Shown here: one piece after another, positions 54,068-63,329 of the stretch
Layout: each line of letters begins with the position of its first letter
How positions within the stretch are numbered: position 1 is the first letter of the stretch
Assembly: GCA_003281225.1 (NCBI GenBank)
Contig: QCCP01000007.1
Coordinates: 21,075 to 85,074, forward strand
DNA length: 64,000 nt
Reading direction: 5' to 3'
Source: Prochlorococcus sp. AG-347-L20
Lineage (GTDB): Bacteria; Cyanobacteriota; Cyanobacteriia; PCC-6307; Cyanobiaceae
Position numbers and translations under genes: made by a program
The notes under the pieces: model-generated
What the model was told of the DNA's origin: nothing
The model's database searches: none
The model's input: only the letters and a program-made list of their open reading frames with translations

Positions 54068-55486
54068 TTGAATTCTCTTCATTTAAAAAGTTTTACAAGA
54101 TGCAAAAGAAAAGCATGGCTTGATTTTAAGGGTAAAAAATCTTATGAAGTTTGGTCTCCCCATAAAGCAATAGATAAAATTAATCAGTTTCAAATTTTCT
54201 CTGAATTTTGTAATGGTGAAATATATACAGGATTAAAAGCCTGTGAGAATGGTTATCAAGGGGTAATTGGATTAAAAATCAAAGGAAATCTTTTCCAAAA
54301 TATAAACGCAGAGATACTTCCACAATTACTTTTAAAGACAAAAGGTAAAAGTAAATGGGGACAATATAAATATTTACCTGCTGTTTATAAGTTAGGCCAC
54401 AAAACAACTAAAGAACATTTATTCGACTTAGCTTTTTGTTCTATGCTTTTGGAATCTTTTCAAGAATCTAAAATTGAGAAAGGATTAGTAATTTCAACTT
54501 TTTATAAAAAAGTTAAAGTTGAAGAAATTTATGTAAATAAAAAATTAAGAAAAAAAGTATTAAATGTTTTATTAGATTTGAATGAATGCTTGGAGGGATT
54601 TATACCAGAAATAACTCAAGATAGAAAAAAATGTACTATTTGTTCCTGGCAAAAATTTTGTGACAAAGAAGCAAAAGAAAATGGATATCTAACAGATATA
54701 GATGGAATAGGGTCCAAAACTGCCTCTTTACTCAAAGAAAATGGAATAACTAATACCCAAACATTAGCTTCGTACAGCGAAAAACAACTTGGAGAGAAAT
54801 TATCTAAATTCAAAGATCAGAAGTATGAAAAAGCATCCATATTTGTAAAGCAAGCACAAGCATATATCTCTGGAGAACCATATTTCATTTCTAATAAAAA
54901 TAATACGGAAGATCTATTTGAAAAAATATGTTCGGGATTTTATATATTTGATATTGAGTCAAATCCAGATGAAAAGCATGATTTTTTATATGGATTTTTA
55001 AAAGTAAATAATTTGTCTATAAAAAAAGAAGATCTGATTTATGAACCAATCTTAAATCTTAAAAACAATAAAGGAGAATCTTACAGGCAAATTATTGAAA
55101 TACTTTTTTCACACAAGGAATGGCCAGTCTTACATTACGGAGAAACTGAAAAAATATCAATAATTAATATTGCTAAAGAACTCAATTTTAGTTTTGAAGA
55201 AATTCATTCACTTTCCTCCAGATTTATTGACCTACATACCTTAATAAGAAAGTCTTGGATATTACCACTCAAAAACTATGGCTTAAAAAATGTTTCTAAT
55301 TGGCTTGGATTTGAATGGGCGCAGAAAAATGTAAGTGGCTCTAAAGCACTTTATTGGTGGATTCAATATCAAATTACAGAAAACCAAATATTTTTAAAGA
55401 AAATTATCCAATATAACAAAGATGATTGTTTTGCTACTCTACAAATTGCAGAATATTTAATCAAAAATCGATTAAAGAAAAATTGA
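54068..55486 (+). CDS. RecB-type Fe-S nuclease fused to HhH and RNase H-like exonuclease (TM0106 family)
   Basis: A 472-residue protein in three parts. The N-terminal RecB/Cas4-like part has Cys12 and a later Cys189-x2-Cys192-x5-Cys198 (KKCTICSWQKFC), as in nucleases with a 4Fe-4S cluster. A helix-hairpin-helix follows (IDGIGSKTASLLKENGITNT). The C-terminal part is a DEDD-type exonuclease: FYIFDIESNPDEKHDFLYGF, then FIDLHTLIRKSWILPLKNYG and IQYNKDDCFATLQIAEYL. TTG start. No CRISPR array or cas genes are present, so a repair role is more likely. It overlaps the convergent ygfZ gene by 15 bases. Confidence 0.85.
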   Translation: MNSLHLKSFTRCKRKAWLDFKGKKSYEVWSPHKAIDKINQFQIFSEFCNGEIYTGLKACENGYQGVIGLKIKGNLFQNINAEILPQLLLKTKGKSKWGQYKYLPAVYKLGHKTTKEHLFDLAFCSMLLESFQESKIEKGLVISTFYKKVKVEEIYVNKKLRKKVLNVLLDLNECLEGFIPEITQDRKKCTICSWQKFCDKEAKENGYLTDIDGIGSKTASLLKENGITNTQTLASYSEKQLGEKLSKFKDQKYEKASIFVKQAQAYISGEPYFISNKNNTEDLFEKICSGFYIFDIESNPDEKHDFLYGFLKVNNLSIKKEDLIYEPILNLKNNKGESYRQIIEILFSHKEWPVLHYGETEKISIINIAKELNFSFEEIHSLSSRFIDLHTLIRKSWILPLKNYGLKNVSNWLGFEWAQKNVSGSKALYWWIQYQITENQIFLKKIIQYNKDDCFATLQIAEYLIKNRLKKN

Positions 55487-56308
55487 TCCTACAGATTTAT
55501 TTATAATAATTTTTCCAAAAATTTCTGAAAAAAAATAACTTCCTTCCTCTAAATATTTTCTTTTTATCATAGCTAATCCTTTTATTTGAGAATCTAATTT
55601 TAAAAAACTAGTGATTTTGCCTACAGAAATATCCTTGGCAGAATTTATATATAAATTTTTATCTTCTAAGTCTAAATTCAAATTAGATTCAATTGATTTC
55701 CAAATTCTTATTTCCTGTTTTAAGGAAGAAACATTTTTTATTTTTGACATTGTTTCTTGTCCTAAATAACAACCTTTATTAAAATCTATAAGATCTTGTA
55801 ATCCAAGCTCAAGAGGATTATTTTTCCCGTTTATTTCCATTTCTAATGAGGGTATTGCCTGATTAATCTTCCAAAGTTTTAAATCATTGGGATTTAGTAA
55901 ATTTAGTTTATTTTTATACATTTCAAATTCTTTATCTTCTGTTTTGAAGAAAATAGGCTGGTAAGTTCTCCATGAACTAGATTCATCAATTTCCTGAATT
56001 CTATTTATCAAGGAAGGTTCACTCAGAAGTACATCGTCCGCTGGAAAAATAATTTGATTAAAGTAATCAATTATTTCATTTGTGTTACCCGCCAAGATAA
56101 TTACTTCTAAGCTTCTTTCTAAAAAAATAATTTCAATTAATGACCTTAGAACTCCATTTGGAGTTAACCAACAAGTTTTGATAACTTTATTTTCTGAATA
56201 AAGAATATTACCAGTTGTTATTCCATTCAAAAATTTTCTGGCATCTTTTCCAGTAATTGAAAAACAATCAAATTTTTCAAGCCAAAACTTTTTTTTTATA
56301 TCTTGCAT
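55472..56308 (-). CDS. ygfZ: Folate-binding protein YgfZ (tRNA-modifying GTPase-like, GcvT-related)
   Basis: A 278-residue member of the YgfZ/GcvT family. The signature motif KGCYLGQETMSKIKNVSSLK is near residue 179, and DARKFLNGITTGNILYSENK marks the N-terminal folate-binding fold. In E. coli, YgfZ uses tetrahydrofolate to support Fe-S cluster enzymes, including tRNA-modifying MiaB. It lies ten bases downstream of pyrE on the same strand. Confidence 0.88.
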   Translation of the reverse strand: MQDIKKKFWLEKFDCFSITGKDARKFLNGITTGNILYSENKVIKTCWLTPNGVLRSLIEIIFLERSLEVIILAGNTNEIIDYFNQIIFPADDVLLSEPSLINRIQEIDESSSWRTYQPIFFKTEDKEFEMYKNKLNLLNPNDLKLWKINQAIPSLEMEINGKNNPLELGLQDLIDFNKGCYLGQETMSKIKNVSSLKQEIRIWKSIESNLNLDLEDKNLYINSAKDISVGKITSFLKLDSQIKGLAMIKRKYLEEGSYFFSEIFGKIIINKSVGSIFL

Positions 56309-56318
56309 TTTGAAATAA

Positions 56319-56879
56319 TTATAAAAAGTCTTTTATTGTAAAAAGACTCTTTAATTTAACATTTTCATCTTCAAGCGCTTCTAATCCCCCTTCTTGCCTA
56401 TCAACTATAGACAAAACTTCCTCAACAACATAATTGTTTTCTCTTAATTTTTTTATAGCTTTTATTACTGAACCAGCAGTTGTAACAACATCCTCTAAGA
56501 CAGTTACCAAAGTTCCTTCTTCTAATATAGGGCCCTCTATTCCAGCTTTGGTACCGTATTTTTTGATTTCTTTCCTAATTATTAAACCATCAAGGTCTAG
56601 TCCATTCAAAGCTGCTTTAACAATTAATCCACTTACTATAGGGTCTGCACCTAATGTCAATCCTGCTACAGCTTTTGACCTTGAGTCCTTTAAATCTAAA
56701 AATAATTCACTTATTAATTTTAAGCCTTCTCCATTTAATGACACTGGTTTACAGTTCAAGTAATGACTGCTTTGTTTTCCTGAAGATAAAGTAAAGTTTC
56801 CTTTTTTGTAAGATTTTTCAATTAACTGTTTTAACAATTTTGCTTTATTTAAATCATACTTATCCGAAAATTTGCCCAT
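56319..56879 (-). CDS. pyrE: Orotate phosphoribosyltransferase
   Basis: A 186-residue enzyme of pyrimidine synthesis. The PRPP-binding motif is [20 protein letters not shown] near residue 121; [20 protein letters not shown] lies at the N-terminus, and [20 protein letters not shown] contains the flexible loop. ATG start. It is the first of the pyrE-ygfZ pair and lies 141 bases from tRNA-Met. Confidence 0.96.
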   Translation of the reverse strand: MGKFSDKYDLNKAKLLKQLIEKSYKKGNFTLSSGKQSSHYLNCKPVSLNGEGLKLISELFLDLKDSRSKAVAGLTLGADPIVSGLIVKAALNGLDLDGLIIRKEIKKYGTKAGIEGPILEEGTLVTVLEDVVTTAGSVIKAIKKLRENNYVVEEVLSIVDRQEGGLEALEDENVKLKSLFTIKDFL

Positions 56880-57020
56880 TAGTAAAAGTTTAATTTATAT
56901 TTAAAGATTAGAAGAAAAAAAAGAAATCTCACAAAAACTTCCTAATGAGGTGTTCTTTGAAATATTATTTTTATATTGTATATTGAAATTCAATGTAATT
57001 AAAATTACATAAATTACCTT

Positions 57021-57093
57021 GGGGGTGTAGCAATCTGGTGAATGCACCAAACTCATAATTTGGCTAAGGCGAGTTCGATCCTCGCCACCCCCA
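57021..57093 (+). tRNA. tRNA-Met (anticodon CAT)
   Basis: A 73-base cloverleaf: acceptor GGGGGTG with CACCCCC and discriminator A, anticodon stem CCAAA/TTTGG with loop CTCATAA (anticodon CAT), and T-arm GCGAG/CTCGC around TTCGATC. The A-U-rich anticodon stem lacks the three G-C pairs of an initiator tRNA, so it is probably the elongator. CCA is not encoded. Confidence 0.93.
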
Positions 57094-57111
57094 TTATTCA
57101 TTTGTCATTGA

Positions 57112-57201
57112 ATGAAAATAACTCTACTTTTATTTCTTTTATTTTTACCAGCCTTTTTCGCAGCGAGTGAACTCTCTTTTTTTATTAATAAGGCCAAGTA
57201 A
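57112..57201 (+). pseudogene. 5' fragment of the CNNM/CorC-like gene, out of frame
   Basis: A 29-codon frame starts MKITLLLFLLFLPAFFAASE, which is the expected N-terminal helix of a DUF21 membrane protein including the conserved AASE. It then stops at 57199-57201. One T fewer in the run 57177-57183 would join it as AASELSFLLIRPSKVLRLID to the following gene without any other change. Confidence 0.6.
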
Positions 57202-58381
57202 AGTTTTAAGGTTAATAGATGAAAAAAAGAAGGGAGCATTTGCAATTTTAAAAATTCAAAAACGCTTTAGATCTTCATTAATTGCTTCTCAATTTGGAGT
57301 GACAATTTCATTAATTGCAATTGGATGGCTAAGCAATAACCTGGCTAATGATTATTGGAAAAGAAACATTTTATCAAATAGATTTTATGATCTTCTATTA
57401 TTTTTATTTGTTGTTTTAGTTGTTACTCTTGTTTCTGGATTAATTCCAAAAGCTTTAGTAATTAACAATCCAGAATCTGCTGCATTAAAGTTAACTACAA
57501 TATTCGATGCCGTAAGAAAAGCCATGAATCCTATTGTGAAAACAATAGAATTCTTTGCTAGCGCCTGTTTAGGCTTGTTTAATTTAAATAACAAATGGGA
57601 TTCTTTAAACTCGGGTTTATCTGCTGGAGAATTAGAAACTCTCATAGAAACAGATAATGTAACAGGTTTAAAACCAGATGAGAAGAATATTCTTGAAGGA
57701 GTTTTTGCTTTAAAAGATACACAGGTTAAAGAAGTGATGATTCCAAGATCTGAAATGGTAACTTTGCCAAAAAATATAACCTTTTCAGAACTTATGAAAC
57801 AAGTCGATAAAACTCGACATGCTCGCTTCTTTGTGATTGATGAGTCTTTAGATGATGTATTAGGTGTATTAGATTTGCGTTATCTGGCTAAGCCAATATC
57901 AAAAGGTGAAATGGAAGCCGATACATTACTAGAGCCATTCCTTTTACCAGTAACAAAAATAATAGAAACATGTTCACTAGCAGAAATATTTCCAATAGTA
58001 AGAGACTACAATCCGTTCTTACTAGTAGTTGATGAACACGGTGGGACAGAGGGACTCATAACTGCAGCTGATCTAAATGGCGAAATAGTTGGAGAGGAAA
58101 TGCTCAATAATAGAATTTATTCAGATATGAGAATGTTAGATAATTTCTCTAAAAAATGGTCAATAGCGGGAAAATCAGAAATTATAGATATCAATAAAAA
58201 GTTAGGATGTTCTATTCCAGAAGGGGCAGACTATCATACCCTTGCTGGATTTCTGCTAGAAAAATTTCAAATGGTTCCAAAGATTGGCGATGTTTTAGAT
58301 TTTAGTAACATTAAATTTGAAGTTATTTCTATGTCAGGTCCAAAAATTGATCGTGTTAAAATTATTCTTCCTAAAAGCTAA
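57167..58381 (+). CDS. CNNM/CorC-family membrane protein with CBS domains (apparent N-terminal frameshift)
   Basis: A 404-residue frame starting GTG. It holds most of a DUF21 membrane domain (about residues 10-160), then CBS domains (PRSEMVTLPKNITFSELMKQ, RHARFFVIDESLDDVLGVLD, and EHGGTEGLITAADLNGEIVG), then a CorC/HlyC C-terminal domain (GADYHTLAGFLLEKFQMVPK). Such proteins are linked to Mg2+ or Co2+ transport. The normal first helix lies in another frame upstream (57112), separated by a T7 run, so this frame alone lacks the N-terminus. It could be a sequencing error, a slippage site or a true mutation. Confidence 0.85.
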   Translation: MNSLFLLIRPSKVLRLIDEKKKGAFAILKIQKRFRSSLIASQFGVTISLIAIGWLSNNLANDYWKRNILSNRFYDLLLFLFVVLVVTLVSGLIPKALVINNPESAALKLTTIFDAVRKAMNPIVKTIEFFASACLGLFNLNNKWDSLNSGLSAGELETLIETDNVTGLKPDEKNILEGVFALKDTQVKEVMIPRSEMVTLPKNITFSELMKQVDKTRHARFFVIDESLDDVLGVLDLRYLAKPISKGEMEADTLLEPFLLPVTKIIETCSLAEIFPIVRDYNPFLLVVDEHGGTEGLITAADLNGEIVGEEMLNNRIYSDMRMLDNFSKKWSIAGKSEIIDINKKLGCSIPEGADYHTLAGFLLEKFQMVPKIGDVLDFSNIKFEVISMSGPKIDRVKIILPKS

Positions 58382-58431
58382 ATGTGGCTTCCTATAGAGG
58401 ATAATGATAATTAATATATGGATTTGAAATT

Positions 58432-59436
58432 ATGCAACCAACCTCATCACCAGTAAAGGTTGGAGTCATAGGTATAGGGAATATGGGTTGGCATCATGCA
58501 CGAGTACTAAGTTTGCTCAAAGATGCAAATCTCATTGGAGTTGCAGATCCAAATGAAGAGAGAGGCAAATTAGCTATTGAGCAATTCCAATGTGAATGGT
58601 TCAAAGACTATAAAGACTTAATTCCAAAAGTTGATGCTATCTGTGTCGCTGTCCCAACACTACTTCATCAACAAGTAGGACTAGATTGTCTTAATGGAGG
58701 TACTAACGTTCTCATTGAAAAACCAATTGCAGCTAATGAGTTAGAAGCAAAATCTTTAATAGAGGCTGCTAATGCAAGTAACTGTCTATTACAAGTTGGG
58801 CATATTGAAAGATTTAATCCTGCTTTTAGAGAATTAAATAAAATAGTTCACAATGAAGAAATTGTTGTTTTGGAAGCAAGAAGACATAGTCCTCATGCAG
58901 ATAGAGCAAATGATGTATCTGTAGTAATGGATTTAATGATCCATGACATTGATCTAATTTTAGAACTCGTCAACTCCAAAATACAAAAATTAGCGGCAGT
59001 TGGAGGCAGAAATAGTGAAGGATTAATAGATTATGTCAATGCTACTTTGGTTTTTAAAAATAATGTTATTGCAAGTTTGACTGCAAGTAAAATGAGTCAC
59101 AAAAAAATTAGGAGTTTAAGTGCTCACTGCCAAAATGGACTAGTAGAAACTGATTTTTTAAATCACTCTCTTCAAATCCATAGAAAGTCTCATGAATCAT
59201 ACACTGCAGAACATGGAGAATTAGTTTATAGAAATGACGGATATGTTGAAGAAGTTAGCACAACCTCCATTGAGCCTCTTTATGCAGAACTGGAACATTT
59301 TCTTAAGTGCGTTCAGGGCAAAGAAATACCTGAGGTGGATGGTGAGCAAGCCTCAAGAGCATTAAAAATTGCTGATTTTATAGAGAGTGCAGTAGAAAAT
59401 TCCGGAGATGCGATTTTACTTGAAAATCCAGTCTAA
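58432..59436 (+). CDS. Gfo/Idh/MocA-family oxidoreductase
   Basis: A 334-residue NAD(P)-dependent sugar or inositol dehydrogenase-like protein. The Rossmann motif is KVGVIGIGNMGWHHARVLSL at the N-terminus, followed by the conserved EKPIAANELEAKSLIEAANA near residue 100 and GHIERFNPAF with the catalytic-region residues, then HDIDLILELV. The substrate is unknown. It stands 50 bases after the CorC-like gene. Confidence 0.9.
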   Translation: MQPTSSPVKVGVIGIGNMGWHHARVLSLLKDANLIGVADPNEERGKLAIEQFQCEWFKDYKDLIPKVDAICVAVPTLLHQQVGLDCLNGGTNVLIEKPIAANELEAKSLIEAANASNCLLQVGHIERFNPAFRELNKIVHNEEIVVLEARRHSPHADRANDVSVVMDLMIHDIDLILELVNSKIQKLAAVGGRNSEGLIDYVNATLVFKNNVIASLTASKMSHKKIRSLSAHCQNGLVETDFLNHSLQIHRKSHESYTAEHGELVYRNDGYVEEVSTTSIEPLYAELEHFLKCVQGKEIPEVDGEQASRALKIADFIESAVENSGDAILLENPV

Positions 59437-59462
59437 TACTAACAATCTAAACTAAAATAATT

Positions 59463-59603
59463 TTATTTAAATCCAACAGCAGCTTGCCAAACAAACACCA
59501 ATAAAAAGAAAAATAAAGGAATAAGTGGAAGAACATCAACGGTTGGAGCAAAGGCCTTATAAGCCTCGGGCAATTCAGCGAATGTATTAAATAGAATGAG
59601 CAC
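59463..59603 (-). CDS. psbK: Photosystem II protein K
   Basis: A 46-residue protein found by translating the gap: [20 protein letters not shown], then [20 protein letters not shown], then AAVGFK. The LPEAYxxFxPxVDVxPxIP motif and the final WQAAVGFK are diagnostic of PsbK. The start must be the GTG at 59603 because an in-frame TAA lies 12 bases upstream. It is on the minus strand between the oxidoreductase gene, in a convergent layout, and tgt. Confidence 0.96.
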
Positions 59604-59636
59604 CTTTTTGATAATTTAGTTAATTATGATAAGACG

Positions 59637-60755
59637 TTACCACGTATGGTGAGCAATAGAGGATGTTTTCCAAGGAGCGAAATCATTTGTAAAACAATTA
59701 TCTCTAATTGCAGTAGAAATTGCATTGGTAAATCTTATTAAGTGAGCAATATTATGCAAACTTATGAGAGTTAGGCCTAATATTTCGTCATTTCTAATTA
59801 GATGATGCAAATATGCTCGAGAATAGGATTTACAGGTTTCGCATTTACAAGTTTTGTCAATCGGAGAAAAGTCATTTTTAAATCGAGCATTTCGCAAATT
59901 CAATCTTTCATCATTAAAAAATGCAGTCCCATGTCTCCCTAGTCTTGTAGGCAAAACACAGTCAAATATATCGAATCCATTAGCAACAGCTAGAGAAATT
60001 TCTTTTAAGGAGCCAATTCCCATTAAATATCTTGGTTTATTTATTGGTAAGAATTTCGGGACGTAATTAATTACACTATGTATTTCTTCGACTGCCTCGC
60101 CAACACTTACACCTCCCACTGCTATTCCAGGAAGATCAAAAGAACTTGTATATTTTGCACTGTATTCTCTCAATCTCGGATACTTTCCACCTTGAACTAT
60201 ACCGAATAATGCTTGATTGGATTTCTGATGAGTCTCAACACATTTTTGCAACCATGAATGAGTTCTTTGTAAAGAGTCCTCAATATCATTTTCGTTAGCT
60301 GTATGCGGAGGACAATGATCAAAAGCCATCGCGACATCCGATCCAAGATCCATTTGAATCTGTATTACTTTTTCAGGTGATAAAAAAACATGACTACCAT
60401 CTCTTGGATTTTTAAATTCCACGCCTTTATCAGAAATATTATTTAATTTGGCCAAACTAAAAACTTGATATCCTCCTGAATCAGTAAGAATAGGCTTCGG
60501 CCAATTCATGAACTTATGTATTCCGCCAGATTCTTTAACTAGTTTTTCTCCAGGTTGTAAATGAAGATGAAAGGTATTTGAAAGAATCATTTCTGATCCT
60601 GTAGAGGCTAACTGCTTAGATGAAATTCCTTTAACCGTTGCCAAAGTACCCACAGGCATAAATTTTGGTGTGTTTACCTGACCATTTGGTGTATGAAATA
60701 TGCCAGTTCTTGCCGCTGTATTACTGCAATTCGATGTAATTTCAAATTCAAACAC
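59637..60755 (-). CDS. tgt: Queuine tRNA-ribosyltransferase
   Basis: A 372-residue enzyme that swaps guanine 34 for a queuosine precursor in tRNAs with GUN anticodons. Motifs are [35 protein letters not shown], the active-site [16 protein letters not shown] near residue 90, [27 protein letters not shown], and the zinc site [18 protein letters not shown] near residue 305. It lies 34 bases upstream of psbK on the same strand. Confidence 0.97.
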   Translation of the reverse strand: MFEFEITSNCSNTAARTGIFHTPNGQVNTPKFMPVGTLATVKGISSKQLASTGSEMILSNTFHLHLQPGEKLVKESGGIHKFMNWPKPILTDSGGYQVFSLAKLNNISDKGVEFKNPRDGSHVFLSPEKVIQIQMDLGSDVAMAFDHCPPHTANENDIEDSLQRTHSWLQKCVETHQKSNQALFGIVQGGKYPRLREYSAKYTSSFDLPGIAVGGVSVGEAVEEIHSVINYVPKFLPINKPRYLMGIGSLKEISLAVANGFDIFDCVLPTRLGRHGTAFFNDERLNLRNARFKNDFSPIDKTCKCETCKSYSRAYLHHLIRNDEILGLTLISLHNIAHLIRFTNAISTAIRDNCFTNDFAPWKTSSIAHHTW

Positions 60756-60853
60756 GATAATTTATAAAATTTTTTGATCCTTTTTCATTAATTTACCCTA
60801 TTATTTAATATTGAATCTATTTTTATCTCATCAAAAAATATTTAATAAAAAAT

Positions 60854-61594
60854 TTGGCAGGATCTTGGATTTTCTATACAACATTTCCAAAGATACCTTT
60901 AATTAATCCCGAATTTAAAAATATTGCACAATTTGCCCCGCCTTTAGGATTTTTGATTGGAACAATACAGAGTTATATTTTCCTTTTTTTAACAACAAAC
61001 TCTTGGTCAATTTATGCATCTGCATTAATTTGTTTGGCTTCAGGATATTTAATTACTGGTGGTCTACATATTGATGGTTTAATGGATACTTTCGATGGTA
61101 TTTTTGCGGGTAAAAAGAAACGTTTAAAAGCAATGAAAGACAGTAAAGTTGGTTCCTTTGGCGTTCAAGCTTTAGTTTTTATAACTTTAATTCAAACTGC
61201 TTGCATACTAAAAATTCAAAACCTAGTAATTTTTGTTTTACCTATATGCTTATTTTGGGGAAGATTTTCAAATTTATTTTTTATAGAAAAGTTTAAATAT
61301 ATGAGTTATAAGAAAAAATCTGTAAGTCACAAAAAGTTTTGGAATGGATTAAAAAAAGAATCTTTGATCTCCATTATTTTTCTTTTAATTTTCATTGCAT
61401 ACCAATTTGTTTCAATTACATCCCAAGCAATATTAATTAAATTTTTAATTCTTATTTTGATTGGTATTTTTCTAAGCTATTGTATCCCAAACATACTGGG
61501 TAATAAAATTGGAGGCTTCAACGGAGATGCCTGCGGTGCAAGTGTTGTTCTAGTTGAAACTGCAATGTTATTTATACATGCAATTCTTTTATAG
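60854..61594 (+). CDS. cobS: Adenosylcobinamide-GDP ribazoletransferase (cobalamin synthase)
   Basis: A 246-residue membrane enzyme of the last steps of vitamin B12 assembly. The CobS signature GYLITGGLHIDGLMDTFDGI and FAGKKKRLKAMKDSKVGSFG is at about residues 68-105, and the ending NKIGGFNGDACGAS is also typical. Several membrane segments are visible. The start is TTG. It overlaps the end of the convergent histidine kinase gene by 23 bases. Prochlorococcus makes a pseudocobalamin with this pathway. Confidence 0.93.
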   Translation: MAGSWIFYTTFPKIPLINPEFKNIAQFAPPLGFLIGTIQSYIFLFLTTNSWSIYASALICLASGYLITGGLHIDGLMDTFDGIFAGKKKRLKAMKDSKVGSFGVQALVFITLIQTACILKIQNLVIFVLPICLFWGRFSNLFFIEKFKYMSYKKKSVSHKKFWNGLKKESLISIIFLLIFIAYQFVSITSQAILIKFLILILIGIFLSYCIPNILGNKIGGFNGDACGASVVLVETAMLFIHAILL

Positions 61595-62708
61595 GTAGTT
61601 CTAAATAAAAAATATTTTTCTTCTTAAGATTTTTTGATTTCTTAGTATTATCTACCGAGTTATTTTCCAGCAATCTCAAATCTCCTCCAATTTGTTTTGC
61701 TAATTTCCTCGCCAAGAAAAGTCCCACACCAGTGCCATCCTTCTTTTTAGCGGCAGATCCTCTAAAACCTTTTTCAAAAATTTTCTCGTTTTCATTTTTG
61801 GTTATTTTTTTACCATCATCAAATATACAGAGTCCATTACTCGTAATTGCGAGCCCAATTTCAGCATCTTTTTGGGCATATTTAAACGCATTTTCTAATA
61901 GATTTGCCACAATTTCAGCAATTACAGCATATTTTGCCTTTAATGGCGAAATAGTCCAATCTGGCCAAAGAGAAGGTTCAGTCCAATCTCTATTCTCTAA
62001 ATCCGCATTAGCTTTACCCCTTTCTAATATTGGCCTTAATAAACTCTGAACAGTTATTACCTTTTTATTATCTAAATTTGGTGGTAATAATAATCTTTCC
62101 TCTCCAATTCCCAGAGGAAGTTGAATAGATGAATTTAATTGAGCAAAAGAATCCATATATTGATTAATTTGTTTTTGCTCTATTATCATGCGTTCGACTA
62201 TTTCAATAGAATCATCATCTGAACCAAGTCTTTTTATTAATAATTTTGCATATGTCCTAATAGCAGCTAATGGATTCCTTAATTGATGAATTATGACATT
62301 GACCTGATTTTTTAAATAATTGACTTCTTCATTTTTATTTTGACGTTCTAATTCAATAGAGACGCATTTAGCTAAAGATATTGAAAGCGCTTTTAATCTA
62401 GAATCGAGAGATACTGGCCAATTCCCCCCTTTCAAATCAGTTTCTACCCTAAGGACACCAAGTAGAATATCGTTTTCTTGTAGCGGGTACCATCTTCTAT
62501 TAGGCGATGAAACCTTCAGGGAAGGATCATCTTCTATTGAAGTAAGTAGCCTATCAATTTGTGGCCATTGACCAATCACTTCAAAAGATGCTTTTGTTCC
62601 TTGCTTAGCTGAAGCAAGATACATAACTAAATTAGTCACGCCCATTGAGCAACCAAAACTCTCTAGCTGTTTTAAAATTAGTTCTTCAAATTTTTTTGAA
62701 AGATTCAT
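61572..62708 (-). CDS. Sensor histidine kinase, soluble, with N-terminal sensing domain (Hik2/CSK-like)
   Basis: A 378-residue kinase with no membrane segment. Residues about 1-125 look like a GAF-type sensor; the phosphorylated His is His141 in VIIHQLRNPLAAIRTYAKLL; the ATPase domain has the N box VANLLENAFKYAQKDAEIGL, IFDDGKKI, and GTGVGLFLARKLAKQIGGDL. The order and H-box resemble Hik2, the cyanobacterial relative of chloroplast sensor kinase, which senses photosynthetic redox state; that assignment is from memory. No response regulator is adjacent. Confidence 0.88.
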   Translation of the reverse strand: MNLSKKFEELILKQLESFGCSMGVTNLVMYLASAKQGTKASFEVIGQWPQIDRLLTSIEDDPSLKVSSPNRRWYPLQENDILLGVLRVETDLKGGNWPVSLDSRLKALSISLAKCVSIELERQNKNEEVNYLKNQVNVIIHQLRNPLAAIRTYAKLLIKRLGSDDDSIEIVERMIIEQKQINQYMDSFAQLNSSIQLPLGIGEERLLLPPNLDNKKVITVQSLLRPILERGKANADLENRDWTEPSLWPDWTISPLKAKYAVIAEIVANLLENAFKYAQKDAEIGLAITSNGLCIFDDGKKITKNENEKIFEKGFRGSAAKKKDGTGVGLFLARKLAKQIGGDLRLLENNSVDNTKKSKNLKKKNIFYLELPIKELHV

Positions 62709-62756
62709 AATTAATGAAATTTTGAGAAATTTTTTAAAAAAAACTTGAAAAAGGGC

Positions 62757-62784
62757 TTGTAAAATATGAAAAAAGTATTAAGAT
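62757..62784 (+). promoter_or_regulatory. Candidate promoter for the DUF3155 leader
   Basis: TTGTAA (62757-62762) and TAAGAT (62779-62784) are spaced by 16 bases, matching a sigma-70-type promoter fairly well. Transcription would start a few bases before the AGAGG stem at 62791. Confidence 0.4.
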
Positions 62785-62788
62785 ATAT

Positions 62789-62935
62789 AAAGAGGTCTGA
62801 CTTTAGCCAGCCTTAAATATGAATATTTAATCATATTTTAAGCTACATCAGGGGTTGATGGGTCCTCTATGTAATTTGAAGTGAATTTAAAATCACATAT
62901 ATAAGATTAGTAAAAATAAATTAAGACTAATCTCA
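62789..62935 (+). ncRNA. Structured 5' leader (or small RNA) upstream of the DUF3155 gene
   Basis: Five possible stems occur in order. AGAGG (62791-62795) pairs with CCTCT (62864-62868) and closes a domain. Inside it, CTTAAATATG (62812-62821) pairs with CATATTTTAAG (62832-62842, one bulge) and CATCA (62846-62850) pairs with TGATG (62856-62860) around a GGGGT loop. Beyond it, GTGA (62881-62884) pairs with TCAC (62893-62896), and GATTAGT (62905-62911) pairs with ACTAATC (62926-62932) just before the AGGAG ribosome binding site. The domain looks like a three-way junction. I could not match it to a known riboswitch class or to Yfr RNAs. Confidence 0.45.
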
Positions 62936-62960
62936 TTGATAATTTCAGGAGTACCAATCA

Positions 62961-63329
62961 ATGTCAAAAAAAAGAAAAAGAATCAGCAGAAGAAGATTGG
63001 CTGGCCAAAGAGTAATGGCACATGTACCTATTTATCATATCGAAACTGGCAAACATAAACCAGTTACAGCAGCAAGAAGATTCATTGCTGAAAATGGTCT
63101 TTCTGCCCCTTCAGTTTTCAATGTCAGAAGAAATGAACACACCACCGATAGATTTTTTTGGGGTGAAAAAGGATTATTTAGCGCCCAATATGCTGAAGAA
63201 AATCATTTTCTATTTCCATCACTAAAAATTGTAGTTGAAGGAATTGGTGAAGAAAAAATATTTGAGGGTCTAGAACTTACTGCAGATGATTGGGAAGAGA
63301 TTGAAGAATATGAATATGCTTTTGTTTAA
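62961..63329 (+). CDS. DUF3155 family protein
   Basis: A 122-residue soluble protein with a very basic N-terminus (MSKKRKRISRRRLAGQRVMA) and a conserved body, HVPIYHIETGKHKPVTAARR and FIAENGLSAPSVFNVRRNEH, and an acidic C-terminus (LTADDWEEIEEYEYAFV). The family is cyanobacterial and of unknown function; the basic end could bind RNA or DNA. The ribosome binding site is AGGAG, 12 bases before the ATG. A long structured leader precedes it, which suggests post-transcriptional control. It overlaps the convergent hydrolase gene by four bases. Confidence 0.88.
   Translation: MSKKRKRISRRRLAGQRVMAHVPIYHIETGKHKPVTAARRFIAENGLSAPSVFNVRRNEHTTDRFFWGEKGLFSAQYAEENHFLFPSLKIVVEGIGEEKIFEGLELTADDWEEIEEYEYAFV

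Noticed and set aside
54068..55486. Cas4-like cysteine pattern as evidence of a CRISPR system
   Set aside because: No array and no other cas genes are nearby; the domain order with HhH and RNase H-like exonuclease fits the TM0106-type nuclease found in many genomes without CRISPR.
56327..56348. Hairpin AGTCTTTT/AAAAGACT as a terminator
   Set aside because: It lies inside the last codons of pyrE and has no T-run on the pyrE strand, and ygfZ follows ten bases later in the same operon.
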